Notes: generated by a model not told the origin, from the sequence alone. Positions 1-10,300 are shown, counted from the first letter of the stretch. The stretch is 47,857 nucleotides of DNA from Pseudoalteromonas distincta (GCF_000814675.1 NZ_JWIG01000027.1:1-47857), one strand, 5' to 3'. Program-made: numbers and translations.

Positions 1-685
<685 letters not shown>

Positions 686-841
686 TACAACGCCAAACGC
701 GTTTTATGTGATAGTGAAACAAGCGAAGAAGTTAATATAACTAAAGTAGACATTACTTAGAAAGACTTAAAAAATATTATCAGATATTTTCCAAATTCAA
801 GAGGTGACTCTTAGCGCGTAGCGTTAACATTGAGGCACCTT

Positions 842-889
842 GCGCAAAGAAAATGATAGCACTACGTGCTTGTCATTGATTCTTTGCAC
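842..889 (+). other. Long hairpin in the 23S-5S spacer
   Basis: A near-palindrome just upstream of the first 5S gene: the left arm 842-862 pairs with 866-889, around a very short loop, with a few mismatches. The arms end in GCGCAAAG and CTTTGCAC. Its place, ending 6 nt before 5S, suggests an RNase III or RNase E processing structure for pre-5S. The role is inferred from position only. The rest of the 23S-5S spacer (686-841) shows no tRNA. Confidence 0.55.
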
Positions 890-895
890 CTAATT

Positions 896-1014
896 TGCTT
901 GGTGACAATAGCGTTTTGGACCCACCTGATTCCATGCCGAACTCAGTAGTGAAACGAAACAGCGCCGATGATAGTGTAGCATTTGCTATGTGAAAGTAGG
1001 ACATTACCAGGCTT
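896..1014 (+). rRNA. rrf: 5S ribosomal RNA, copy 1 (standard form)
   Basis: 119 nt that align end to end by eye with E. coli 5S: helix I arms TGCTTGGTGA and TTACCAGGCT, the loop-C segment CCATGCCGAACTCAGT, helix II arms GCGTTTTG and CGAAACAGC with the usual bulged A, and helix IV ATAGTGTAGC/GCTATGT. All main helices pair, so this is an intact gene. No T-rich terminator follows it directly; the next hairpin with a T-run is after copy 2, so the two 5S genes are probably cotranscribed with 23S. Confidence 0.96.
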
Positions 1015-1072
1015 CAAATTCAGTCGAAGGACTTTAACCTTAATAATTAAAATAAGAAAATTGAAAAGAATT

Positions 1073-1207
1073 TTCTTGGTGACAATAGCGTTTTGGACCC
1101 ACCTGATCCCATGCCGAACTCAGTAGTGAAACGAAACAGCTCGAAGGCGAGCCCCGGCCGATGATAGTGTAGCATTTGCTATGTGAAAGTAGGACATTAC
1201 CAGGATT
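1073..1207 (+). rRNA. rrf: 5S ribosomal RNA, copy 2, with 16-nt hairpin insert
   Basis: 135 nt, matching copy 1 almost base for base except for a 16-nt insert at 1141-1156. The insert sits directly after the 3' strand of helix II, at the loop A three-way junction (after the equivalent of E. coli C68). With the preceding GC it makes a stem GCTCG/CGAGC closed by AAGG. Helix I differs from copy 1 at one pair: position 2 is T not G, and its 3' partner is A not C, so pairing is kept. The compensatory change argues that this copy is or was functional. An intrinsic terminator follows at 1218-1247. Confidence 0.85.
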
Positions 1208-1217
1208 TAATTAAGAG

Positions 1218-1247
1218 AAACCCGTTACAGTAATGTGACGGGTTTTT
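1218..1247 (+). terminator. rrn operon terminator (T0 of the repeat family)
   Basis: Stem CCCGTTACA / TGTGACGGG with loop GTAA, flanked by A's and followed by TTTTTT. This is a textbook intrinsic terminator and ends the rrn transcript after 5S copy 2. The same hairpin recurs after each of the five downstream 5S-derived units. Confidence 0.9.
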
Positions 1248-1271
1248 TGCTTTTTGTAATTTTGTAAATAG

Positions 1272-1401
1272 TCCATGCCGAACTCAGTGGAGAAATGAAA
1301 TAGTTCTAAGGCGAGCCCCGCAGAAGGACGCCCCGACACAAAGATAGTGTAGCATTTGCTATGTGCCTCTCCACCGCTGTGGGCACTACGACATTGCCAG
1401 G
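1272..1401 (+). pseudogene. 5S-derived unit 1
   Basis: Keeps the 5S loop-C/helix III region, helix IV and the 3' end ATTGCCAGGA, but lacks roughly the first 36 nt of 5S, so helix I and helix II cannot form. It carries an enlarged insert at the loop A site and a second insert after helix IV. It differs from the other units at GTGGAGAAATGAAA near the start and has one extra G in the second insert. Terminator at 1416-1445. Confidence 0.8.
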
Positions 1402-1468
1402 ATTTAATTAAGAGAAACCCGTTACAGTAATGTGACGGGTTTTTTGCTTTCTGAAATTTTGTAAATAG

Positions 1469-1597
1469 TCCATGCCGAACTCAGTGGCGAAATAAAATAG
1501 TTCTAAGGCGAGTCCCGCAGGAGGACGCCCCGACACAAAGATAGTATAGCATTTGCTATGTGGCTCTCCACCGCTGTGGCACTACGACATTACCAAG
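1469..1597 (+). pseudogene. 5S-derived unit 2
   Basis: Same architecture as unit 1: 5'-truncated 5S, expanded loop A insert, a second hairpin insert after helix IV, then the shared terminator at 1611-1641. The 3' end reads ACCAAGA instead of ACCAGGA, which would break a helix I pair in a real 5S. Confidence 0.8.
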
Positions 1598-1664
1598 ATT
1601 TAATTAAGAAAAACCCGTTACAGTAATGTGACGGGTTTTTTGCTTTTTGAAATTTTGTAAACAG

Positions 1665-1793
1665 TCCATGCCGAACTCAGTGGCGAAATAAAGTAGTTCT
1701 AAAGCGAGCCCCGCAGAAGGACGCCCCGACACAAAGATAGTGTAGTATTTGCTATGTGCCTCTCCAACGCTGTGGCACTACGACATTACCAAT
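1665..1793 (+). pseudogene. 5S-derived unit 3
   Basis: Same architecture. Private changes include AAGTAG and AAAGCG in the first half, TAGTATTT in helix IV and CCAACGC in the second insert. Its terminator at 1808-1837 has one stem mismatch (ATCCG against CGGGT). Confidence 0.8.
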
Positions 1794-1860
1794 ATTTAAT
1801 TAAGAGAAATCCGTTACAGTAATGTGACGGGTTTTTTGCTTTCTGAAATTTTGTAAATAG

Positions 1861-1988
1861 TCCATGCCGAACTCAGTGGCGAAATAAAATAGTTCTAAGG
1901 CGAGCCCCGCAGAAGGACGCCCCGACACAAAGATAGTGTAGCATTTGCTATGTGCCTCTCCACCGCTGTGGCACTACGACATTACCAA
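1861..1988 (+). pseudogene. 5S-derived unit 4
   Basis: Closest to a consensus unit. The second insert reads GCCTCTCCACCGCTGTGGCA and can pair as CCAC/GTGG or GTGCC/GGCAC. Terminator at 2003-2033 is intact. Confidence 0.8.
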
Positions 1989-2056
1989 TATTTAATTAAG
2001 AGAAACCCGTTACAGTAATGTGACGGGTTTTTTGCTTTTTGAAATTTTGTAAATAG

Positions 2057-2188
2057 TCCATGGCGAACTTAGTGGCGAAATAAAATAGTTCTAAGGCGAG
2101 CCCCGCAGAAGGACGCCCCGACACAAAGATAGTGTAGCATTTGCTATGTGGCTCTCCACCGCTGTAGGCACTACGATATTACCAGGAT
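2057..2188 (+). pseudogene. 5S-derived unit 5 (last)
   Basis: Last unit of the array. The conserved loop-C motif has changed (CATGGCGAACTTAG). Its terminator at about 2200-2228 has lost three bases of the right stem arm, leaving CGTTTTTT, so it should be weaker. Repeat identity ends just after it. Confidence 0.8.
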
Positions 2189-2297
2189 TTAATTAAGAGA
2201 AACCCGTTACAGTAATGTGACGTTTTTTGCTTTTTTAAATTAAGAAAAACATCCCCCTTTAAATTTAACAACAAAACTAGTTGCGTCTATTCGCGCG

Positions 2298-2306
2298 TGC
2301 TAAAAT
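2298..2306 (+). promoter_or_regulatory. Possible extended -10 promoter of glsB
   Basis: TGC followed by TAAAAT fits an extended -10 element about 35 bp before the glsB start. A TTGCGT lies upstream at 2281-2286 but at only 14 bp spacing, so the -35 is uncertain. Confidence 0.35.
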
Positions 2307-2340
2307 CCAATTTTTATGAATGATGATATAGAGGTCTAGT

Positions 2341-3264
2341 TTGCCTACAGCTGATTACCAAAAGGTGCTTGATGAAATAGCACATGAAGTACGCCCTTTA
2401 TTATCACAAGGAAAAGTAGCTGATTATATACCGGCCCTTGCAGAGGTCGATCCTGAGCAATTTTCTATCGCTATTTATACAACTGATGGTAAGACTGTAT
2501 GTGCGGGGGATTGCTCTCAACGTTTTACCATTCAGTCTGTTTCAAAAGTTATGACACTTACTATGGCACTGCAACGTTATGGTGATGAACTTTGGCATCG
2601 AGTTGGGAAGGAGCCTTCAGGTACTGCCTTTAATTCGCTTACACAGCTTGAGTTTGAAAAAGGGATCCCTCGTAACCCTTTCATAAATGCAGGCGCAATT
2701 GTAACGTGTGATGCGTTATACAGCCGCTTATCTGCACCAATGCACTCTATGCTCGAGACCTTTAGGTTGTTAGCTGGTAATAGAGGGATAGTGATTGATA
2801 AAAAAGTCGCTAATTCTGAGTATGAATTTAGACACCGTAATGCTGCTATGGCACATTTAATGAAGTCGTTTGGTAATTTTGAAAATGAAGTCGATGATGT
2901 TTTATGGTCTTACTTTAACTTTTGTTCTATTGAGCTCAACTGTATTGAATTAGCCAAAGCTTATAATTTTTTAGCAAATAAAGGTGTTGATAATCGATCG
3001 GGCGATCGTGTTTTAAGTAGCCGTCAAAATAAGCAGCTTAATTCGCTATTATTTACTAGTGGCTTATACGATGCTGCGGGGGATTTTGGTTACAGAGTAG
3101 GTATGCCAGGTAAATCGGGAGTGTCAGGGACTATTTTAGCCGTGTTACCAAATAAGTTTACGGTAGCTGTTTATTCTCCGGGACTTAATTCGTTTGGTAA
3201 TTCGGTTGCAGGAATTGCGGCGCTGGAACTGCTATCTAAAAAGCTCGATATTTCTATTTTTTAG
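2341..3264 (+). CDS. glsB: Glutaminase
   Basis: Hydrolyses L-glutamine to glutamate and ammonia in the cytoplasm. The 307 residues match the size of the E. coli YneH/GlsB type, a serine-dependent beta-lactamase-like fold. Visible active-site elements are the S66-x-x-K69 pair in QSVSKV, N116 in NPFINAGAI, Y191, and the GKSGVSG strand near 257-263. The start is TTG at 2341, chosen because GAGGT lies at 2331-2335, 5 nt upstream, and the next ATG would remove the start of the fold. It stands alone between the rRNA region and the convergent gsk gene. Confidence 0.93.
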   Translation: MPTADYQKVLDEIAHEVRPLLSQGKVADYIPALAEVDPEQFSIAIYTTDGKTVCAGDCSQRFTIQSVSKVMTLTMALQRYGDELWHRVGKEPSGTAFNSLTQLEFEKGIPRNPFINAGAIVTCDALYSRLSAPMHSMLETFRLLAGNRGIVIDKKVANSEYEFRHRNAAMAHLMKSFGNFENEVDDVLWSYFNFCSIELNCIELAKAYNFLANKGVDNRSGDRVLSSRQNKQLNSLLFTSGLYDAAGDFGYRVGMPGKSGVSGTILAVLPNKFTVAVYSPGLNSFGNSVAGIAALELLSKKLDISIF

Positions 3265-3274
3265 GAAGTTGATA

Positions 3275-3293
3275 GGGAGCAACGATTGCTCCC
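3275..3293. terminator. Possible bidirectional hairpin between glsB and gsk
   Basis: Perfect 8-bp inverted repeat GGGAGCAA / TTGCTCCC with a 3-nt loop in the 36-bp gap between two convergent genes. No T-run follows on either strand, so termination is inferred from position and stem strength only. Confidence 0.5.
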
Positions 3294-3300
3294 ACCGTTA

Positions 3301-4605
3301 TTATTGTTCCCAATAAACCTGTTCTAAGCAGTCTTCGCGCTCTGGTAAACCGCGAGATAAACGAGGAGAGTGCTGAACTAACACTTCATAACTAGCTCGG
3401 TTAGCATATTTACTAATTTGCGATAGTGACGAGTAAGTAATAGCTTGTTGCTGATGCTTAGCTGAGTTTGCCACATTAAGTTTATGATAAACATTTGCTG
3501 ATAAGTCATGTAGCACAGCCGCTAAAGCACAATCGCCTGCACCATTGGTGTTTTTGATTGAGTCAGGTCCACCCATAAATGGGGCTGTATGGCTATATGC
3601 TCTGATAGGCTCATCACACTCGGTTTTACGCATAGCACGTGAAAATTCGTATCGATTAAAATCAGGTATTGCGCCTGGTAATAACGGGTATTCGGTTTCA
3701 CGCTTTAAGCTTTCGTCTACGTAGCCGGCCATAAATAAGCCTTTTTCGCCAGCGGTGCAAATTACCAAATCTACCCAATCAAGTGCTTTATCGGCAGCTA
3801 GGAGAGGGTCTTCAAAACCTGTAATAGCTAACCCTTCTTCTTCGTTCATAGCAAGAATATCAACATGCTTTTCAACAAAGTTTGCCCACCAGGTCGGGTC
3901 TTGTTCAATTAAGAATTTAGTTCCGAGTGTAAGCACAACTGGCACACCTGCATCATTAGCGTATTTTACCGCTTGCATAGTCGCTTCAGTCATCGTTTCA
4001 CTACCTTGCGTACGCATGAGGTAGGCACTGATCACTAATGCTGATGAATTTTCAATAAGGTTTTTATCGATAGATTCAGGACGTAAGTGATTCATTAGGC
4101 CCGCACTTATTGCAAAAGTACGCTCACCGGTTTCATCAATTAATGTAAAACAACGACCTATAGGCCCATCTACTGGTTGAAGATAGTTTAAATCTACACG
4201 GCTTGAGGTATTACATAAAAAGCGGTAAGCATAGCTACCTATTTTTATATTTTCGCTCATTACGCCTAATAAAACTGAGCGATCATCTGCAAGTACAGAG
4301 TAGTTGTGCATAGTGTTACCAATGGTCCCACCGGCAAACTCAAAATCAACCATATCGTTTAATTTTAAACGATCGTATAAGGCGTTCGTTATGTCGCTAT
4401 CAATAACTTGTGACATACCTCTACGTAGTTGAAATTCGTCAAGGAAAGCTTGATCAACTTTTGCCTCTATATCAACAACGATCTGGTCGATACCCGTAAT
4501 ATAACTACGTTGTAATCGCTCTGTTGCGTTAAGTTGATTGGTAAGTGGATCTTTGGCTTCCACTGGAAAATAATGTTTATGCCTGCGGCGTCCAGGAAAT
4601 TTCAT
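3301..4605 (-). CDS. gsk: Inosine-guanosine kinase
   Basis: PfkB-family nucleoside kinase that salvages guanosine and inosine to GMP and IMP with ATP. The 434 residues equal the E. coli Gsk length. The ribokinase signature NTNGAGDCA is at 352-360, with D358 as catalytic base, and the substrate-side glycine pair AGGTIGNT is near 91-98. The ATG start at 4605 is preceded by a weak ribosome site. It is monocistronic, facing glsB and divergent from tadA. Confidence 0.95.
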   Translation of the reverse strand: MKFPGRRRHKHYFPVEAKDPLTNQLNATERLQRSYITGIDQIVVDIEAKVDQAFLDEFQLRRGMSQVIDSDITNALYDRLKLNDMVDFEFAGGTIGNTMHNYSVLADDRSVLLGVMSENIKIGSYAYRFLCNTSSRVDLNYLQPVDGPIGRCFTLIDETGERTFAISAGLMNHLRPESIDKNLIENSSALVISAYLMRTQGSETMTEATMQAVKYANDAGVPVVLTLGTKFLIEQDPTWWANFVEKHVDILAMNEEEGLAITGFEDPLLAADKALDWVDLVICTAGEKGLFMAGYVDESLKRETEYPLLPGAIPDFNRYEFSRAMRKTECDEPIRAYSHTAPFMGGPDSIKNTNGAGDCALAAVLHDLSANVYHKLNVANSAKHQQQAITYSSLSQISKYANRASYEVLVQHSPRLSRGLPEREDCLEQVYWEQ

Positions 4606-4644
4606 TTGCTACCCGTGTTGTGAGCTAAATAAAAAAAGCGTGAG

Positions 4645-4650
4645 ATTATA
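4645..4650 (-). promoter_or_regulatory. Likely gsk promoter -10
   Basis: Perfect TATAAT on the minus strand about 40 bp upstream of the gsk ATG. The -35 region (around 4668-4674) is poor, so the element may need an activator or may be weak. Confidence 0.4.
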
Positions 4651-4746
4651 GCGTAAATCCACACGAGTGAGCCATTACAAACAGGTAAATATCGTTTTAT
4701 TTTTGCAATAAAGTAATGAATGACGCACTTTAGAGTGCTAACTAGG

Positions 4747-4752
4747 TATAAT
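4747..4752 (+). promoter_or_regulatory. Likely tadA promoter -10
   Basis: Perfect TATAAT 31 bp upstream of the tadA start. A 14-bp perfect palindrome, GCACTTTAGAGTGC, lies at 4725-4738 where the -35 would be. It could be an operator or chance; no consensus -35 is visible. Confidence 0.4.
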
Positions 4753-4774
4753 TACAGCATAAAAAGTTATTTAA

Positions 4775-5299
<525 letters not shown>

Positions 5300-5301
5300 A
5301 G

Positions 5302-5469
5302 TTAACTAGCGATTGGCTCTATTTCTGTTTCAGCCATTTGTTGCATAGCAAACATTCGGCGGCGCCAGATGATTTTTTTGTGCAGTTTTCTTAGCATAAC
5401 ACGACGACGTGTGGCTGTTGAATAAATCACATTGCGTTTTAATTTTTGTGTGCGTCTACGTTTTAGCAT
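5302..5469 (-). CDS. Small, highly basic hypothetical protein (55 aa)
   Basis: A short ORF supported by a textbook ribosome binding site: AGGAG lies 5 nt before the ATG at 5469. The predicted 55-residue protein begins MLKRRRTQKLKRN and ends AETEIEPIAS. About 17 of its first 40 residues are Lys or Arg, then an acidic tail follows. There is no signal peptide or hydrophobic segment. It lies 164 bp downstream of mltF on the same strand and ends 2 bp from the tadA stop. I do not recognise the family. The basic charge would suit RNA, ribosome or membrane-phospholipid binding, but that is speculation. Confidence 0.75.
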   Translation of the reverse strand: MLKRRRTQKLKRNVIYSTATRRRVMLRKLHKKIIWRRRMFAMQQMAETEIEPIAS

Positions 5470-5633
5470 GTTTTCTCCTAATGCAAGAGTGAGAAAGGCG
5501 CAGGGTATATCTTATAAAATAATAATATACAAGTAATACACATTAGTGATCATTTGATGACAAGTAAACAGATATTTAATTTACTTAAATTTTGCTTACT
5601 TGCTTGCTCAAAAAACTGATACCTATACAAATC

Positions 5634-7148
5634 TTAGTTATTGTTTTCACTCGGTTGTTCGGGCTCAATTATAGGCTGTTGTTTTTCTGTTTGCGCTTCA
5701 TCTTTGTTACTTTTTTCGTCACTTTCTTCATTTAGCTTTGGCTCGGTATCAGTGCTCTGCTCTGTGATTGGTTCTGGTTCTGGTTCAGGTTCTACAGCAA
5801 TAGCATTATTCTCATCTAGCCAAACAAGTGCATCGTAATAGCGACGAATATTATCAACATATTTAACCGCTACATCGCCACGCGCATAACCATAGCGAGT
5901 TTTACGGTAATAGCGCTTTTTAATTAACAGCGGTAAGCGTTTTTTTACATCAGCCCATTTATCAGGGCTTGCGCCTTGCTGCTCGGTAATTATACGCGCG
6001 TCGTTAACGTGCCCCCAACCTACATTGTAAGCCGCTAGTGCAAGCCATGTTCTATCAGGTTGAGGAATTCTATCAGGAATACGCTTAATCAGTTTACTTA
6101 AATACTTACCACCACCGCGAATATTTTGCTCTGGCTCTAAGCGGTTGGTAACACCTACTTGTTTTGCTGTACTGCGGGTTAGCATCATAATACCGCGAAC
6201 GCCTGTTGGCGATTTAGCGCGAGGATTCCACATAGATTCTTGATAGCTAAGTGCCGCTAATAAACGCCAATCAAGGCTACCAGCATATTGTTCAAACCAT
6301 GGTTGGTATGTTGGTAAGGTTTCTTTGATAGCTTCGATATAAGCAAGGGTATTTACATAGTTAAATTGGCGCACGTGGCCAAAGTATTTTTCTTCAAGTA
6401 CATAGAGCTGGTTACTTTGCTTAACGTCACCAAAAAATGGCACTAATAAGGAATATAAAGAATCATCTTTTGATTTGTTAAGTATCCATGCAATCGGATC
6501 GTTATGACTAACAGAAAAACCGATACTTAAATTTGGATGATAACGGCGAAATAACGATAGCGTATGTGTATCAGCGAGTGTGTAATCAATCTCGCCATCA
6601 ATAACCGCTTGAAGTAGTTCTTCTTCATCAAACTCTTCGCTTTCTATCCAATTAAGATCTGGATTGTTCTTCTTCATTTTTTGTAGAGTAAGCGAATGAC
6701 TACTTTTAGCTATAACCGTAAAGTTGCCATCTAAATCGTCAAACTCTCGAGGACGAACGCGCCCTTGTTTATAAACTAACTTTTGGCTGATTGTTCTGTA
6801 AGTTGGCCCATAGCGATATTGCTCTGCACGGGTTTTATTATAGGTAAGTCCTGACGCTATTAAGTCTAAATCACCGCTTTCAAGGCGTTCAAACATATCG
6901 GATAAGTTAAAAAATGGCACTATTTCAAGCTCTACACCTAGATATTCAGCAAATGCTTGAGATAGCTCATATTCAAAGCCTTGTTCACCTTGAACGGCTT
7001 GATAATAATTACTAGCACTTGCAAGTGTACCCACACGTATTTTGTTTTGTTCTTTTATTTGGGCGAGTTGAGTTGGCTGCTCTTGCATATCACATGCACA
7101 TAACAGCATAACTAAAGTAATGATTATTATTAGTTTTTCTTTGAACAT
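5634..7148 (-). CDS. mltF: Membrane-bound lytic murein transglycosylase F
   Basis: Cleaves peptidoglycan glycan strands with formation of 1,6-anhydro-MurNAc, at the inner face of the outer membrane. 504 residues from the start used here. A signal sequence ends in a lipobox-like LCAC with C19 as possible lipidation site. A SBP_bac_3 (substrate-binding-protein-like) domain covers about 35-265. An SLT domain of about 290-420 has catalytic E304 in SYQES. The reading frame is open upstream to 7229, but ATG 7148 is preferred because AAGGGG precedes it and it places the signal peptide at the N-terminus. The C-terminal ~60 residues are a Pro/Glu-rich acidic tail with EPEPEPEP. Confidence 0.93.
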   Translation of the reverse strand: MFKEKLIIIITLVMLLCACDMQEQPTQLAQIKEQNKIRVGTLASASNYYQAVQGEQGFEYELSQAFAEYLGVELEIVPFFNLSDMFERLESGDLDLIASGLTYNKTRAEQYRYGPTYRTISQKLVYKQGRVRPREFDDLDGNFTVIAKSSHSLTLQKMKKNNPDLNWIESEEFDEEELLQAVIDGEIDYTLADTHTLSLFRRYHPNLSIGFSVSHNDPIAWILNKSKDDSLYSLLVPFFGDVKQSNQLYVLEEKYFGHVRQFNYVNTLAYIEAIKETLPTYQPWFEQYAGSLDWRLLAALSYQESMWNPRAKSPTGVRGIMMLTRSTAKQVGVTNRLEPEQNIRGGGKYLSKLIKRIPDRIPQPDRTWLALAAYNVGWGHVNDARIITEQQGASPDKWADVKKRLPLLIKKRYYRKTRYGYARGDVAVKYVDNIRRYYDALVWLDENNAIAVEPEPEPEPITEQSTDTEPKLNEESDEKSNKDEAQTEKQQPIIEPEQPSENNN

Positions 7149-7306
7149 TGAGTGCCCCTTAAGCTCGCCAGCCACCGTTATAGCAAAACTAAGCCATCGC
7201 GTCACTTTACCTTTTATTTTATTAACCAAAAGAGGCTATAAATAAAGCTAAAAAGTTAATTTTATGAAAAGCGTAATTTTGAGTTAAATCTGAATGCTAA
7301 TTGGAC

Positions 7307-7312
7307 TATAAT
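7307..7312 (+). promoter_or_regulatory. Likely purL promoter -10
   Basis: Perfect TATAAT 35 bp before the purL start, with a weak TTAAAT at 7284-7289 (17-bp spacing). I see no clear PurR-type palindrome in the 199 bp between mltF and purL. Confidence 0.45.
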
Positions 7313-7347
7313 GCGTGCCTAAAATATCGTTCAATCCCTAACCCCGG

Positions 7348-10300
7348 ATGAAATTACCTATGTTGATCCTTCGTGGTGCACCAGCACTTTCAGAGTTCAG
7401 AGTTAATAAAATTTTAGCGCGTTGCCAACAATCGCAACTTCCAGTCACTAACGTATACGCCGAGTATGCTCACTTTGCCGATTTAACATCGCCGTTGAGT
7501 AGCTCTGAGCAAACCAAGCTTGAAAAACTATTAACTTACGGTCCAACTATTGCAGAGCATACCCCAGCTGGCAAACTTGTACTTGTTACACCTCGCCCAG
7601 GTACCATTTCACCTTGGGCATCTAAAGCTACCGACATCGCCCACAACTGTGGTTTAAAGCAGGTTCACCGTGTTGAACGCGGTATTGCTTATTATGTTGA
7701 AGGTGATTTAAACGCAGAACAACTTGCACAAGTAACTGCGTTATTGCACGACCGCATGACTGAAGCCACACACAATGAACTTGAAGATGCGGCTCAGCTG
7801 TTTCGCAGTGATGCCCCACGCCAAATGTCGTCTGTCGATATTTTAGGTGGTGGACGTGAAGCACTAGCAACAGCCAATGTTGAGCAAGGCTTTGCGCTTG
7901 CTGATGATGAAATAGACTACTTAGTAGAAAATTTTACAAAGTTAGGACGTAACCCTAACGACATCGAATTGTTTATGTTTGCACAAGCGAACTCAGAGCA
8001 TTGTCGCCATAAAATATTTAATGCTGACTGGACAATCGATGGTAAAGAGCAGCCAAAATCGCTGTTTAAAATGATTAAAAATACGTTTGAGCTAAATCCT
8101 GAAAATGTATTGTCGGCGTATAAAGATAACGCGGCAGTAATGAAAGGCTCAAAAGCGGGTCGCTTCTTCCCAAATGCGCAAGGTGAATATGCGTATCATC
8201 AAGAAGACATTGAAATACTAATGAAAGTTGAAACTCATAACCACCCAACAGCTATTGCGCCATTCTCAGGTGCTGCTACAGGTTCTGGTGGTGAGATTCG
8301 CGATGAAGGCGCAACGGGTCGTGGCTCTAAGCCAAAAGCAGGGTTAGTTGGCTTTACTGTATCAAATTTACGTATTCCAGGTTACGAGCAACCGTGGGAA
8401 AGCGATTTTGGTAAGCCGGGTCGAATTGTAAACGCACTTGATATAATGACAGAAGGTCCACTAGGTGGCGCTGCATTTAATAATGAGTTTGGTCGTCCTA
8501 ACTTATTAGGCTACTTCCGTACTTATGAAGAAAAAGTAACAAGCCATAACGGTGAAGAAGTACGTGGTTACCATAAACCAATTATGCTTGCCGGTGGTTT
8601 AGGTAATATTCGCTCTGATCATGTTCAAAAAGGCGATATTCCTGTTGGCGCTAAGTTAATTGCGCTAGGCGGGCCTGCAATGAACATTGGTTTAGGCGGT
8701 GGTGCTGCATCAAGTATGGCCTCAGGTCAGTCAAACGAAGATTTAGACTTTGCTTCAGTACAGCGCGAAAACCCAGAAATGGAACGTCGTTGCCAAGAAG
8801 TTATCGATAAATGTTGGCAACTAGGCGATGAAAACCCAATTGCATTCATCCATGATGTAGGTGCCGGTGGTTTATCTAATGCGTTTCCTGAGCTTGTTAA
8901 TGATGGCGGACGTGGTGGTAAGTTCCAATTACGTAGCATCCCTAACGATGAGCCAGGCATGGCACCACACGAAATTTGGTGTAATGAATCACAAGAGCGT
9001 TATGTACTCGCTGTTGGCGTAGAGGACTTTGACCGCTTTGAAGCAATTTGTAAGCGCGAACGTGCCCAGTACGCTGTTATTGGTGAAGCAACCGCTGAAC
9101 CTCACTTAACGGTGTCAGACAGCCACTTTGAAAATAACCCTGTTGATTTGCCGCTGGACGTATTATTAGGTAAAGCACCTAAAATGCACCGCGATGTAAC
9201 GTCAAAGCAAGTTGTTGGCAAAGCGCTTGATATCACATCAATAAATGCAGCAGATGCAGCGCAGCGCTTAATGCGTTTACCAACCATTGCAGAAAAAACA
9301 TTCTTAATAACAATCGGCGATCGCTCAGTTACGGGTTTAGTAGCACGCGACCAAATGGTTGGTCCTTGGCAAGTACCTGTTGCTAACTGTGCTGTAACTG
9401 CGGCAACGTATGACACTTACCACGGTGAAGCTATGTCACTCGGTGAGCGTACTCCGGCTGCATTACTTAATTACGGTGCATCTGCTCGTTTAGCTGTAGC
9501 GGAGTCGTTAACTAATATTGCCTGTGCAAACATCGGTAGCCTTGAAAACATTAAGTTATCGGCAAACTGGATGGCAGCAGCGGGTCACCCAGGTGAAGAT
9601 GCTGGTTTATACGAAGCGGTTAAAGCCGTAGGCGAAGAGCTTTGCCCTGCGCTTGGTTTAACGATTCCAGTAGGTAAAGATTCTATGTCGATGAAAACGA
9701 CATGGAAAGATGAAGGTGACTCACAAGAGAAGTCAGTAACATCGCCGCTTTCACTGGTTATAACTGCGTTTGGTCGTGTTGACGACGTACGTAAAACAGT
9801 AACACCACAACTGCGCACAGATAAAGGCGATACATCGCTTATATTAATTGATTTAGGTGCGGGTAAAAACCGCATGGGCGCATCAAGCCTTGCGCAAGTT
9901 TATAAGCAATTGGGTGATGTAACCCCTGATGTTGATAGCCCAGAGTTATTAAAAGGCTTTTATAACGCAATGCAAGCGCTTGTGGCTGATAGTAAGTTAC
10001 TTGCTTATCATGACCGCTCAGACGGTGGTTTATTTACCACGGTTGCTGAAATGGCGTTTACGGGTCATACCGGTGTAACGGTTGATTTAGCAGCTTTAAC
10101 AGGTTCTGACATTGAAGCGCTTTATAACGAAGAGCTAGGTGCAGTAATTCAAGTTGCAAATGCTGATTTAGATGCAGTGAATGCGGTGTTTGAACAACAT
10201 GGTATAGCAGCAATTAGCCACAACATTGGCACGCTTAACAGTGACGATACGATTATATTTAACCGTGGCGAAAATACGGTACTTAATCATACGCGTACTG

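Larger units (their letters stand above)
1248..2230 (+). repeat. Tandem array of five 5S-derived, terminator-bearing units
   Basis: Five direct repeats whose 5S-like parts start at 1272, 1469, 1665, 1861 and 2057, a spacing of 196-197 bp. Each has a linker (AAATTTTGTAAATAG), a 5S-like segment of about 130 nt beginning at the loop-C motif TCCATGCCGAACTCAG, the spacer ATTTAATTAAGAG and the terminator hairpin seen after 5S copy 2. Units differ from one another at a handful of positions. They share the 3' end and downstream spacer of 5S copy 2, not copy 1, so they derive from copy 2. No convincing promoter precedes individual units. Whether they are transcribed cannot be judged from sequence. Confidence 0.9.

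Noticed and set aside
1248..2230. CRISPR-like periodic array
   Set aside because: The repeats span nearly the whole ~196-bp period, there are no unique spacers, and the content is 5S rRNA plus a terminator.
7149..7229. 27-codon N-terminal extension of mltF
   Set aside because: It would put a charged segment before the signal peptide; ATG 7148 has a ribosome site and fits an exported protein.
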